A DNA stretch of 46,129 bases from Calditerrivibrio nitroreducens (GTDB lineage: Bacteria; Chrysiogenota; Deferribacteres; Deferribacterales; Calditerrivibrionaceae): assembly GCA_002878065.1 (NCBI GenBank), contig PNIN01000041.1:1-46129 (forward strand), in the 5' to 3' direction. Both the position numbers and the translations under genes were made by a program. The notes under the pieces were generated by a model. That model ran no database searches and had not been told where the DNA came from. It saw only the letters and a list, made by a program, of their open reading frames with translations. Positions 1 to 7,542 of this stretch are shown piece by piece (the first letter of the stretch is position 1; every line of letters starts with the position of its first letter).

Positions 1-11
1 CTAAAACATTA

Positions 12-1277
12 CTAAAGTTCGTATACTATTTTACCTGATTTTATTGTGATACAGTTTATACCTTTGAGTTTTTTACCAATAAATGGTGAATTTGATGATT
101 TGGATCTGTTTAGATTTTCGTCGAAAATGTATTCTTTATCTTTATCTATAATGGCTAAATCTGCTATTTTACCTTCTGCCACCAAGCCTTTATCGGCCAA
201 TCCCAAAATTTTTGCGGGATTGTAAGAGGTATATTTTACAAAATCGTTTAGGGTTATAACTTCCTCTTCCACCAGTTTTAAAGTTAACGGGATGAGTGTT
301 TGAAGTCCAATTATTCCGAATGCAGCAAGATCAAACTCCACAAATTTTTCATCCCTGTGGTGGGGTGCATGGTCAGTGGCAATACAATCAATTAGACCAT
401 CTTTAAATGCTTTTTTTATTGCATCTACATCCTCTTTTGTTCTAAGAGGAGGGTTCATTTTGTAGTTTGTGTCGTAGGATAAAAGCTCATCCTCTGTAAG
501 GGAGAAATGATGTGGTGCCACTTCACATGTTACTCTATAACCTTTTTCTTTTGCAAATCTTATCAACTCGAGAGAACCTTTTGTACTGACATGGCAGAAA
601 TGGAAATGTGCCCCAGTAAGCTTTGATATGAGGATATCTCTGGCGATGATGATCTCTTCTGCTTCCGCCGGTATCCCTTTCAACCCTGTGATGGTGGAGA
701 TTTTTCCATCGTTTATGGCTCCTTTTGCAGCAAGGTTTATATCTTCAGAATGTGAGAGAACTATACCACCCACACCATTGATATACTCTGCAGCCCTTCT
801 CATTACTTCAGAGTTCATTACAGGTTTACCATCATCGGAGAAGGCTATGGCTCCGGCAGCTTTCATCTCTCCTATTTCTGCAAGCTCTAAGCCTTCCAAC
901 CCCTTTGTAATGGCTCCTACAGGATAAAGATCTATTAGTCCTACTTTTTTTGCTTTATCTATCATATATGTTGTGATGTATGCGTTATCGTTTACAGGTT
1001 TTGTGTTGGCCATTGGAAGAGATGTGGTCACACCTCCAGCCACAGCAGCCCTACTTCCGGATTCTATATCCTCTTTGTATTCGAATCCTGGGTCTCTGAA
1101 ATGGACATGCATATCAATAAGACCTGGTACTACTATTTTGCCTGTACAATCTATTGTTCTGTCAGCTTTTTCGGATATGGATCCTATCGATTTAATTCTA
1201 TCATCTACAATGAGAATATCTGCTTTAATTGTTTTGTCAAAGTTTATTATTTCACAATTTTTTAATAGCAAAGACAT
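12..1277 (-). CDS. pyrC: dihydroorotase
   Basis: Cytoplasmic zinc amidohydrolase that closes carbamoyl-aspartate to dihydroorotate, the third step of pyrimidine synthesis. The metal-binding HVHFRDPG motif follows the first strands, the SDDGKPV segment lies mid-protein, and ATDHAPHH supplies the late His/Asp ligands. The length, 421 residues, is normal for the bacterial class I enzyme. The frame is open to 1313, but the ATG at 1275-1277 is chosen: the family begins near this point, a GGGGGA ribosome site precedes it, and it lies one base after the pyrB stop. It is the third gene of the pyrR-pyrB-pyrC operon and should share its attenuation. The stop is only 11 bases from the window edge, so what follows is unknown. 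Confidence 0.95.
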   Translation of the reverse strand: MSLLLKNCEIINFDKTIKADILIVDDRIKSIGSISEKADRTIDCTGKIVVPGLIDMHVHFRDPGFEYKEDIESGSRAAVAGGVTTSLPMANTKPVNDNAYITTYMIDKAKKVGLIDLYPVGAITKGLEGLELAEIGEMKAAGAIAFSDDGKPVMNSEVMRRAAEYINGVGGIVLSHSEDINLAAKGAINDGKISTITGLKGIPAEAEEIIIARDILISKLTGAHFHFCHVSTKGSLELIRFAKEKGYRVTCEVAPHHFSLTEDELLSYDTNYKMNPPLRTKEDVDAIKKAFKDGLIDCIATDHAPHHRDEKFVEFDLAAFGIIGLQTLIPLTLKLVEEEVITLNDFVKYTSYNPAKILGLADKGLVAEGKIADLAIIDKDKEYIFDENLNRSKSSNSPFIGKKLKGINCITIKSGKIVYEL

Positions 1278-1278
1278 A

Positions 1279-2214
1279 TTATTCCCCCAATTTTGTATTT
1301 TGTTGCATTGCAAGAAGATACATAACTGCCATTCTCACGGCAACACCATTTTCCACCTGAGTAAGAATTACCGATCTGTCACAATCAGCCAGATAAGATG
1401 GAAGCTCCACACCTCTGTTTATTGGACCAGGGTGCATAATAATTGCATCTTTCTTGGTAAGTTCAAGTCTGTTTTTATTCAATCCAAATAATTTTGAATA
1501 TTCTTTTAAAGATGGAAAAAGTGCTATCCCCTGCCTTTCTAATTGAATTCTGAGCATCATTACTACATCGCAATCTTCTAAGGCTTCCTCCATTGAATTA
1601 CACACTTTACAGCCTAAAGGTAGGTAATCTCTTGGTATCATGGTTTTAGGTCCATAGAGTCTTAAATCGATTCCAAGTTTTTTCATCGCCCAAGCATTGG
1701 ATCTTGCCACACGGCTATGCGTAATGTCTCCGATTATTGCCACTTTTAGCCCTTCCAAATTCCCTTTATGCTCTTTTATCGTATAAAGATCAAGAAGTGA
1801 CTGGGTTGGATGTTCATTTGTACCATCACCGGCATTTATGACGTGTGCTTTAGTATTTTGGGCTATAAATCTTACCGATCCGGAGTAGTAGTGTCGCACC
1901 ACAAACATATCCACACCCATAGATTCTATGTTTTTTACTGTATCGATAAGAGTTTCCCCTTTTGTGGTGCTACTTGCAGATGCAGTAAAGTTGATCACAT
2001 CCGCCGATAATCTTTTGCCTGCAATTTCAAATGATGTTCTTGTTCTGGTGGATGGCTCAAAAAAGAGGTTTACTATGGTTTTCCCCTTCAATGCCGGGAC
2101 CTTTTTAATCTCCCTTGAATTAATTTCTTTGAATTTTTCAGCTGTGTCAAGTATCTCAAGGATCTCTTCTTTTGTGACATCCACAAGCCCAGTAAGGTCT
2201 TTTCTATTCAACAT
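1279..2214 (-). CDS. pyrB: aspartate carbamoyltransferase catalytic subunit
   Basis: Joins carbamoyl phosphate and aspartate, the committed step of pyrimidine synthesis. The carbamoyl-phosphate loop [13 protein letters not shown] is at about residues 51-63, a VRHYYSG segment lies near 130, the aspartate-binding MRIQLERQG is in the C-terminal half, and [10 protein letters not shown] is near 260. Its 311 residues match the catalytic chain. No pyrI regulatory chain is visible next to it, so feedback control, if any, is not of the E. coli type encoded here. Only one base separates its ATG from the pyrR stop and one base separates its stop from pyrC, so translation is probably coupled. Confidence 0.95.
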   Translation of the reverse strand: MLNRKDLTGLVDVTKEEILEILDTAEKFKEINSREIKKVPALKGKTIVNLFFEPSTRTRTSFEIAGKRLSADVINFTASASSTTKGETLIDTVKNIESMGVDMFVVRHYYSGSVRFIAQNTKAHVINAGDGTNEHPTQSLLDLYTIKEHKGNLEGLKVAIIGDITHSRVARSNAWAMKKLGIDLRLYGPKTMIPRDYLPLGCKVCNSMEEALEDCDVVMMLRIQLERQGIALFPSLKEYSKLFGLNKNRLELTKKDAIIMHPGPINRGVELPSYLADCDRSVILTQVENGVAVRMAVMYLLAMQQNTKLGE

Positions 2215-2215
2215 A

Positions 2216-2752
2216 TTACCCCCTTTTCTCTATGGTTACTGAATCCAAGCCGTCTATCTCATGCAGTTTTACGTTAATCTTTTCTTCAATATTCGTTGGA
2301 ACATATTTTCCAACAAAGTCCGGCTGAATGGGTAGTTCCCTGTGTCCTCTATCTATCAGTGCTACAAAGATAATTTTTTTTGGTCTGCCGTAGTCGATAA
2401 TCGCATCAAGAGCAGCCCGCACAGTTCTCCCGGTGAATATTACATCATCAATTAATATTATTGTTTTACCTTTCACATCAAAGTTTAGATCAGAGCCCAA
2501 AAGTTTTGGAAATTCTGAAATTTCTGTCAGGTCGTCCCGATAAAGGGTTATGTCTAAATACCCTATCATTGGTTTTAACGATTTAAATTTTTCAATTGTG
2601 GAGGCAATCCTATCCGCTAATATGGCTCCTCTTCGTTTAATCCCCACCAGGGCAAAATCGGCATCATCTTTGATCTTTTCGATAATCTGAAAGCTTAGTC
2701 TTACCAGTATGTTGTCAATTTCATGCTTGTTTAAAATCTCTTTTTCCACCAT
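2216..2752 (-). CDS. pyrR: pyr operon regulator / uracil phosphoribosyltransferase PyrR
   Basis: PyrR binds pyr mRNA in a UMP-dependent way and lowers operon expression; many members also make UMP from uracil and PRPP. The PRPP-binding loop [18 protein letters not shown] is clear around residues 96-113, and the 178-residue length is typical. The ATG at 2750-2752 has a GGAGG ribosome site (2757-2761) just after the U-run of the upstream terminator hairpin. It is the first gene of pyrR-pyrB-pyrC, so it likely feeds back on its own leader. UPRT activity is family knowledge and has not been tested here. Confidence 0.95.
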   Translation of the reverse strand: MVEKEILNKHEIDNILVRLSFQIIEKIKDDADFALVGIKRRGAILADRIASTIEKFKSLKPMIGYLDITLYRDDLTEISEFPKLLGSDLNFDVKGKTIILIDDVIFTGRTVRAALDAIIDYGRPKKIIFVALIDRGHRELPIQPDFVGKYVPTNIEEKINVKLHEIDGLDSVTIEKRG

Positions 2753-2761
2753 AAAACCTCC

Positions 2762-2793
2762 AAAAAAAAAGCCTCCCAGAAACTCTGGAAGGC
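2762..2793 (-). terminator. attenuator hairpin upstream of pyrR
   Basis: On the minus strand GCCTTCCAGA and TCTGGGAGGC pair as a 10-base stem with one G-U wobble, followed directly by nine U. This is a rho-independent terminator, but it sits between the promoter and the first gene of the pyr operon, 9 bases of spacer and ribosome site before pyrR. It therefore acts as an attenuator rather than an end-of-operon terminator. The left arm starts six bases after the stop codon of a short leader ORF, so a ribosome at that stop would cover it. Confidence 0.85.
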
Positions 2794-2799
2794 ATTAGT

Positions 2800-2826
2800 T
2801 TATTTTGATGAATTATTTTTTCCCAT
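2800..2826 (-). CDS. pyr operon leader peptide (8 residues)
   Basis: A short ORF encoding MGKNNSSK, with ATG at 2824-2826 and TAA at 2800-2802. An AAAGGAG ribosome site ends six bases before the ATG, about as good as any in this window. It lies downstream of the pyr promoter and just upstream of the attenuator hairpin. The sequence shows no run of pyrimidine-specific codons, so it probably works by ribosome position rather than by codon choice. That it is translated is inferred. Confidence 0.6.
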   Translation of the reverse strand: MGKNNSSK

Positions 2827-2852
2827 TTTTTACTCCTTTATAAAACTTCAAT

Positions 2853-2881
2853 TTAATACCCCTTATTTTTTTCTATGTCAA
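2853..2881 (-). promoter_or_regulatory. sigma-70 type promoter of the pyr operon
   Basis: On the minus strand a perfect TTGACA (2876-2881) is followed by a 17-base spacer and TATTAA (2853-2858). Transcription would start near 2846, giving a leader of about 95 bases with a small ORF and an attenuator. It lies back to back with a plus-strand promoter that serves the lipoprotein gene. Confidence 0.8.
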
Positions 2882-2889
2882 TAAAATTC

Positions 2890-2918
2890 TTGATAATTTT
2901 TAATTTGTGAATTAGAAT
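2890..2918 (+). promoter_or_regulatory. sigma-70 type promoter of the lipoprotein gene
   Basis: TTGATA (2890-2895), a 17-base spacer and TAGAAT (2913-2918) form a good promoter 37 bases before the ATG at 2956. It is divergent from the pyr promoter; the two -35 boxes are only eight bases apart. Confidence 0.6.
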
Positions 2919-2955
2919 ACCAATTGTATGTAGATCTACAAGAAGGAGGACTATA

Positions 2956-3342
2956 ATGAAAAAATATATTTTAGGTTTGTTCTTTTTAATGTTATCGGTT
3001 TTTAATATAACGGGATGTGTTCCTGTTGCTGTGGTGGCCGGGGCAGGTGTTACCTATAGTGTTACCGCGGATGCTGTTTCTGATTCCATAGATAGACCCA
3101 AAGAGATACTAATTGAGAAGTTTATCCAAACTATAAAAAAAGATGGTGCCCTTGTCATCTATTCCAGTATAGCTGAAGGTAGTGTGAGGGCGGAAAAAGG
3201 TTCTTACAAATACTATTTTGATGCTAAAGAGGTCAATGAGAAGATCACAAAATTTACAATAAGAGCCAGAAAGGGGTATAATACTATTCCTGACAAAGAA
3301 GAATCTATAAGAATTTATAATCTTTTTAAGAAGAGTTTATAG
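2956..3342 (+). CDS. small lipoprotein, DUF3568-like
   Basis: The N-terminus is a lipoprotein signal: two lysines, a hydrophobic stretch, then ITGC at residues 18-21, so Cys21 is the expected lipid-modified residue. The next segment, rich in Val, Ala and Gly, resembles the start of the DUF3568 lipoprotein family. The rest is a small alpha/beta domain of about 90 residues with no catalytic motif. A strong AAGGAGG ribosome site is at 2943-2949. Its stop overlaps the GTG of the next gene by one base (TAGTG). The function is unknown, and the family assignment is from memory of sequence style. Confidence 0.8.
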   Translation: MKKYILGLFFLMLSVFNITGCVPVAVVAGAGVTYSVTADAVSDSIDRPKEILIEKFIQTIKKDGALVIYSSIAEGSVRAEKGSYKYYFDAKEVNEKITKFTIRARKGYNTIPDKEESIRIYNLFKKSL

Positions 3343-3791
3343 TGATTAGAAAGGCAAAAATCAGCGATGCTAAAAGAATTCAAGAGCTGGTAAATCATTT
3401 TGCTGATAAAGGTGAAATGCTGCACTTGAGTCTTGATCAAATATTTGAGAGGATTTTTGAATTTCTTGTGTATGAAGAAGATGGAAGAATTTTAGGCTGT
3501 TGTGCTCTTCATCCTACATTGGGTAACTTAGCAGAGATAAGATCCCTTGCGGTGGATGAATCTGCCCATGGTAAAGGAATTGGTAGGATCCTTGTGAATG
3601 AATGTTTGAAATTAGCAAAAGATATGGGATTTAAAGAGGTATTCGCCCTTACTTATAAACAGGAATTTTTTGAAAAGGTTGGGTTCAAAGTTGTGAAAAA
3701 GGAAAGCTTTCCGCGAAAGATCTGGTCAGATTGTCTGAAATGTCCAAAATTTCCGGATTGTGATGAAATTGGTATGATTATTACGTTGTAG
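3342..3791 (+). CDS. argA: short N-acetylglutamate synthase (GNAT family)
   Basis: A GNAT acetyltransferase of 149 residues. The acetyl-CoA loop is visible as AHGKGIGRIL (about residues 75-84), after the strand LAEIRSLAVD. The C-terminal signature IWSDCLKCPKFPDCDE is typical of the short single-domain N-acetylglutamate synthases found where classical ArgA is absent; these start arginine synthesis by acetylating glutamate. It begins with GTG at 3342 overlapping the lipoprotein stop and ends 7 bases before prfB. No other arginine gene is nearby. Another amino-acid acetyltransferase role remains possible. Confidence 0.75.
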   Translation: MIRKAKISDAKRIQELVNHFADKGEMLHLSLDQIFERIFEFLVYEEDGRILGCCALHPTLGNLAEIRSLAVDESAHGKGIGRILVNECLKLAKDMGFKEVFALTYKQEFFEKVGFKVVKKESFPRKIWSDCLKCPKFPDCDEIGMIITL

Positions 3792-3798
3792 AGGGGTT

Positions 3799-4914
3799 AT
3801 GATTTTAGAAGAGATTTTGCAGGAGTATGAAGATTTAAAAGAGAAACTTGTAAGATTTAAAAAAATAGTAAATGAAGAGCAGCTTAAGGAAAAATTATCC
3901 AATATAGAGAAACAAACTCATGATCCAGATTTCTGGAGCAATAAAGAATCTAAACATCTGCTCAAAGAGCAGTCGAATATCAAAAAATTTCTTGATGACT
4001 GGTATTATCTTGTGAGAAGGTTTGAGGATATGGATGTCTTACTCGAATTACAAGAAGAGGGAGAAAATGTTGCTTCAGAAATCGAAGAGAATTTTTCTGA
4101 ACTAAAACAGATAGTAAACGATTTTGAATTAAAACTTATATTAAATGAGGAAAATGATATAAACAACGCAATTCTTACAATCCATTCTGGGGCTGGCGGT
4201 ACAGAGGCAAACGACTGGGCTAATATGCTCTTGAGGATGTACATCAGGTGGGCGGAAAACAGAAAGTTTAAGTATGAGATGCTTGATTACCAGGCAGGTG
4301 ATGAAGCAGGTATCAAATCTGCCACGCTCAACATAATTGGACCTTATGCCTATGGCTATCTGAAAGGGGAAACAGGTGTGCATAGACTTGTGAGGCTTTC
4401 ACCTTTTGATGCAAACAATAAAAGACATACATCTTTTGCATCTGTGTTTGTGCTTCCAGAGATTGATGATGATGTGGATATAGTCATAAATGAATCGGAT
4501 CTTAAAATAGATACTTTCAGGTCAGGTGGGGCTGGTGGTCAGCACGTAAATACAACAGACTCTGCAGTGAGAATTACTCATCTACCTACGGGTATTGTTG
4601 TTTCCTGTCAGAATGAGAGAAGTCAGCACAAAAACAAGGCGCATGCCCTTAAAATATTAAAATCGAAGCTTTACGAATTAGAGATGGAGAAGAAAAATAA
4701 AGAGAAGAATGAGCTTGAAAGTTCAAAAACTGAGATAAATTTTGGCAGTCAGATAAGATCCTATGTGTTGCATCCTTATAAAATGGTGAAGGATTTGAGA
4801 ACCCGCCACGAAACTGGAAATCCTGATGCTGTGCTTGATGGTGACTTGGATGATTTTATAAGAAGTTATCTCTTTCACAAGGCGGGGATGCAGTCCCAGG
4901 GGGATAAAGAGTGA
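3799..4914 (+). CDS. prfB: peptide chain release factor 2
   Basis: Recognises UGA and UAA on the ribosome and releases the finished protein. The SPF tripeptide that reads the stop codon is in RLSPFDANN, and the catalytic GGQ is in SGGAGGQHVN. The length of 371 residues matches full RF2. Unlike most bacterial prfB genes, the reading frame is continuous: there is no in-frame UGA with a slippery CUU near codon 25, so the usual autoregulatory +1 frameshift is absent. GAGGGG precedes the ATG. It overlaps alr by four bases (GTGA). Confidence 0.95.
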   Translation: MILEEILQEYEDLKEKLVRFKKIVNEEQLKEKLSNIEKQTHDPDFWSNKESKHLLKEQSNIKKFLDDWYYLVRRFEDMDVLLELQEEGENVASEIEENFSELKQIVNDFELKLILNEENDINNAILTIHSGAGGTEANDWANMLLRMYIRWAENRKFKYEMLDYQAGDEAGIKSATLNIIGPYAYGYLKGETGVHRLVRLSPFDANNKRHTSFASVFVLPEIDDDVDIVINESDLKIDTFRSGGAGGQHVNTTDSAVRITHLPTGIVVSCQNERSQHKNKAHALKILKSKLYELEMEKKNKEKNELESSKTEINFGSQIRSYVLHPYKMVKDLRTRHETGNPDAVLDGDLDDFIRSYLFHKAGMQSQGDKE

Positions 4915-6008
4915 ACAGAAATCTCAGAGGGACTTATGCGCTGGTGGATCTTAAAAGATATTTAAATAATCTAAATATTGCAAGAAAGCTTTCAAAATCG
5001 TATATTACTCCTGTTATTAAAGCAAATGGCTATGGGCATGGTGCAATAGAGCTTGCAAGGTTTACCCTTGAGCATTCTGATATAAGAATATTCTGTGTTG
5101 CAACCTTTGAAGAAGGGGTTACATTAAGAGATGGTTTAGGTGAAGCAGCGGAAATAATTGTCCTGGGATTTGTGGACGAGTATTTTTTCAATGAGTTGAT
5201 TACGAATAATCTCCTGATAAATATATATGATGATGAGATTGCTTTTAGATTTAATAAATATCTCGAAAAAAAAGGGATGAAATATCCTGTAAGTATAAAA
5301 ATAGATACAGGTATGAACAGGCTTGGTTTTGATGTTTCTATGAATTTCAGAGATTTTAATGAAAAATATCCAAATCTGATACCAAAGGTTTTGATGAGTC
5401 ATCTTTCAAGTCCCGATAGCGATCTTGAGTATACATCCTGGCAGATAGATAGATTTTCATCAGTGGTGGAAAGGGCCAAAAAGATTTTTCCTCACATCAA
5501 AAGCTCATTATTTAATTCTTCAGCTTTGTTGTCTTTTGAAAACAGTTTTGATTATTCAAGGCCAGGAATTTTGACTTACGGTTTTGTTAAATCTGACTAT
5601 GACATTGGTATAAAGCCGGTGATGAAGATATTTTCAAAGATAATACATGTAAAATATCTTGATAAAAATGAATCAGTTGGGTATAATAGAACTTACATTA
5701 CAGGGAAAAAAACGATTCTTGGAGTTTTGCCTATTGGGTATGCTGATGGTTACAATAGACTATTATCAAACAAAGGGTTCGTTTATGTGGATGGGTATAA
5801 ATGCCCCATAATAGGTAGGATCTGTATGGATATGACTATGATAGATATTAGCGATTTGCCGGAAGGGAAGTGGTATAAAGAGGTGGAGATTTTAGGGGAT
5901 AATATCAGGGCAGACGAGATGGCGAAGATGTGTAACACCATATCTTATGAAATACTCACAAGTATTTCTCCAAGAATACCAAGAATTTACGAGGGAATAG
6001 ATGAATAG
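4911..6008 (+). CDS. alr: alanine racemase
   Basis: PLP enzyme that makes D-alanine for peptidoglycan. The PLP lysine is Lys37 in VIKANGYGHGA. The catalytic tyrosine segment GYNRTYIT is near residue 260, and the C-terminal beta domain has GRICMDMTMID. The length of 365 residues is normal. It starts with GTG overlapping the prfB stop and overlaps mlaE by eight bases at its end, so prfB-alr-mlaE-mlaF-mlaD probably form one transcript. Confidence 0.95.
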   Translation: MNRNLRGTYALVDLKRYLNNLNIARKLSKSYITPVIKANGYGHGAIELARFTLEHSDIRIFCVATFEEGVTLRDGLGEAAEIIVLGFVDEYFFNELITNNLLINIYDDEIAFRFNKYLEKKGMKYPVSIKIDTGMNRLGFDVSMNFRDFNEKYPNLIPKVLMSHLSSPDSDLEYTSWQIDRFSSVVERAKKIFPHIKSSLFNSSALLSFENSFDYSRPGILTYGFVKSDYDIGIKPVMKIFSKIIHVKYLDKNESVGYNRTYITGKKTILGVLPIGYADGYNRLLSNKGFVYVDGYKCPIIGRICMDMTMIDISDLPEGKWYKEVEILGDNIRADEMAKMCNTISYEILTSISPRIPRIYEGIDE

Positions 6009-6771
6009 GGTTTTATCCCTTATAGGTGCTCCAATATTGAATCTTGCCTTAGAATCCGGAAGGATCTTTTTGCTTTTAATAGATTCAATATTATGGATTT
6101 TTAGACCGCCTTTCAGATGGAAGCTTTTGATAAAACAGATGGAATTTATAGGTGCCAATTCCATTTCTGTAATAATTCTTACAGGGACTTTTACGGGGAT
6201 GGTTTTTGCCTTCCAGAGCTATATAGGTTTTCACAAGTTTGGTGCTGAATACATGGTGGGTACTGTTGTGGGGCTGGGGATGGCAAGGGAGCTTGGACCT
6301 GTTTTAAGTGCCATCATGGTGGCTGCAAGGGCCGGTTCTGCCATTACCGCTGAAATTGGTACAATGAAAGTTACCGAGCAGATCGATGCATTGCATTCAC
6401 TTGCAGTGGATCCTGTTCAGTATCTGGTGACCCCCAGGATATTGGCTGGACTTCTGGTTATGCCATTGTTAAACAGTATCGCTGTTTTTTGTGGAGTAGT
6501 GGGTGGGTATTTCGTGGGCGTTAAGATATTAGATATAAATAGAACACTCTATCTTCAATATATGTATCAGTATGTTGATTTAAGCGACCTTTACAATGGC
6601 ATGATAAAGTCTGTAGTATTTGGGCTTATTTTAACATTGATTGGTTGCTACAAAGGGATGGCGGTATCAGGTGGTGCTGAAGGTGTGGGTAGATCTACTA
6701 CAGAATCTGTTGTGCTGTCATGTATTTTGATACTTGTTTTTGACTATATACTTACGGCGTTTATGTTTTGA
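6001..6771 (+). CDS. mlaE: phospholipid ABC transporter permease MlaE
   Basis: Inner-membrane permease of the Mla/MCE lipid transport system that moves phospholipid between inner and outer membranes. The 256-residue protein has several hydrophobic helices and the MlaE-family core GMARELGPVLSAIMVAARAG followed by AEIGTMKVTEQIDAL. GAGGGA precedes the ATG, which lies inside the last codons of alr. The ATPase and MCE protein follow directly. The classical mlaC, mlaB and mlaA genes are not in the window. Confidence 0.93.
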   Translation: MNRVLSLIGAPILNLALESGRIFLLLIDSILWIFRPPFRWKLLIKQMEFIGANSISVIILTGTFTGMVFAFQSYIGFHKFGAEYMVGTVVGLGMARELGPVLSAIMVAARAGSAITAEIGTMKVTEQIDALHSLAVDPVQYLVTPRILAGLLVMPLLNSIAVFCGVVGGYFVGVKILDINRTLYLQYMYQYVDLSDLYNGMIKSVVFGLILTLIGCYKGMAVSGGAEGVGRSTTESVVLSCILILVFDYILTAFMF

Positions 6772-6775
6772 TGAT

Positions 6776-7534
6776 ATGGAAAATATAATCATAGAAATGA
6801 AAAATGTTCACAAAAGTTTTGGTAAACACCAGGTTCACAAAGGGATAAATATCAAAGTGCCACAGGGGGGGATTACGGTTATACTTGGTCCTTCTGGTAC
6901 AGGTAAGTCTGTGTTGTTGAAAGAGATGATGGGGCTTTTGATGCCTGAAAAAGGTGAAGTAATCGTTGATGGTGTTGATATAACCAAAATATCCAAAGTG
7001 GAGCTGGTCAATATTAGAAAAAAATTTGGGATGCTTTTCCAGAATGCTGCTCTATTCGATTCAATGACAGTGTATGACAATGTTGCGTTCCCTTTGAGGG
7101 AACATACAAAGTTAAAAGAGAAGCAGATAAGAGAGATTGTTTTGGAAAAATTGAGACTGGTTGGTCTAAAGGATGTGGAAAATAAGATGCCTTCGGAGCT
7201 TTCTGGCGGGATGAGAAAAAGGGTGGGGCTTGCAAGGGCTATTGTGTTGGAGCCAAAGATCATTCTTTATGATGAGCCTACGACCGGTCTTGATCCCATT
7301 ATGAGGGATGTGGTGGATGATCTCATATATAATACCCAGAAGCAGTTGAATATCACCTCTGTAGTTATATCCCACGATATAGACAGTGCCTTTAAAATAG
7401 CTGATTATATGGCAATGATTTACGATGGTGTAACTGTTTTGAATGATACAAAGGAGAATTTTAAAAATTCTGACAATCCTTATGTTAGGCAGTTTATAAA
7501 TGGTTCGAAAGATGGACCTATAAAGATGTTTTAG
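6776..7534 (+). CDS. mlaF: phospholipid ABC transporter ATP-binding protein MlaF
   Basis: ATPase partner of MlaE. Walker A GPSGTGKS is at residues 38-45, the ABC signature ELSGGMRKRVGLARA is near 140, Walker B is ILYDEPTTGLDP, and the His switch is VISHD. The frame is open from an ATG at 6734, but the ATG at 6776 gives the normal family start and leaves only four bases after the mlaE stop. No good ribosome site precedes it, so it probably relies on ribosomes finishing mlaE. Confidence 0.93.
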   Translation: MENIIIEMKNVHKSFGKHQVHKGINIKVPQGGITVILGPSGTGKSVLLKEMMGLLMPEKGEVIVDGVDITKISKVELVNIRKKFGMLFQNAALFDSMTVYDNVAFPLREHTKLKEKQIREIVLEKLRLVGLKDVENKMPSELSGGMRKRVGLARAIVLEPKIILYDEPTTGLDPIMRDVVDDLIYNTQKQLNITSVVISHDIDSAFKIADYMAMIYDGVTVLNDTKENFKNSDNPYVRQFINGSKDGPIKMF

Positions 7535-7542
7535 GGGGATTT

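Noticed and set aside
1-11. Start of a gene after pyrC at the left edge
   Set aside because: The only minus-strand ATG there runs into TAG after two codons; too little sequence to call anything.
628-1491. Plus-strand open frames opposite pyrC and pyrB
   Set aside because: They lie fully antisense to well-identified enzymes, lack ribosome sites and have no protein-like motifs.
2003-2010. GCCGATAA as a sigma-28 -10 box on the plus strand
   Set aside because: It is inside pyrB, antisense, with no motility gene downstream; chance occurrence. A minus-strand copy at 190-197 inside pyrC is rejected for the same reason.
3799-3960. Search for the RF2 programmed frameshift
   Set aside because: The frame is continuous and no UGA with a slippery CUU is present.
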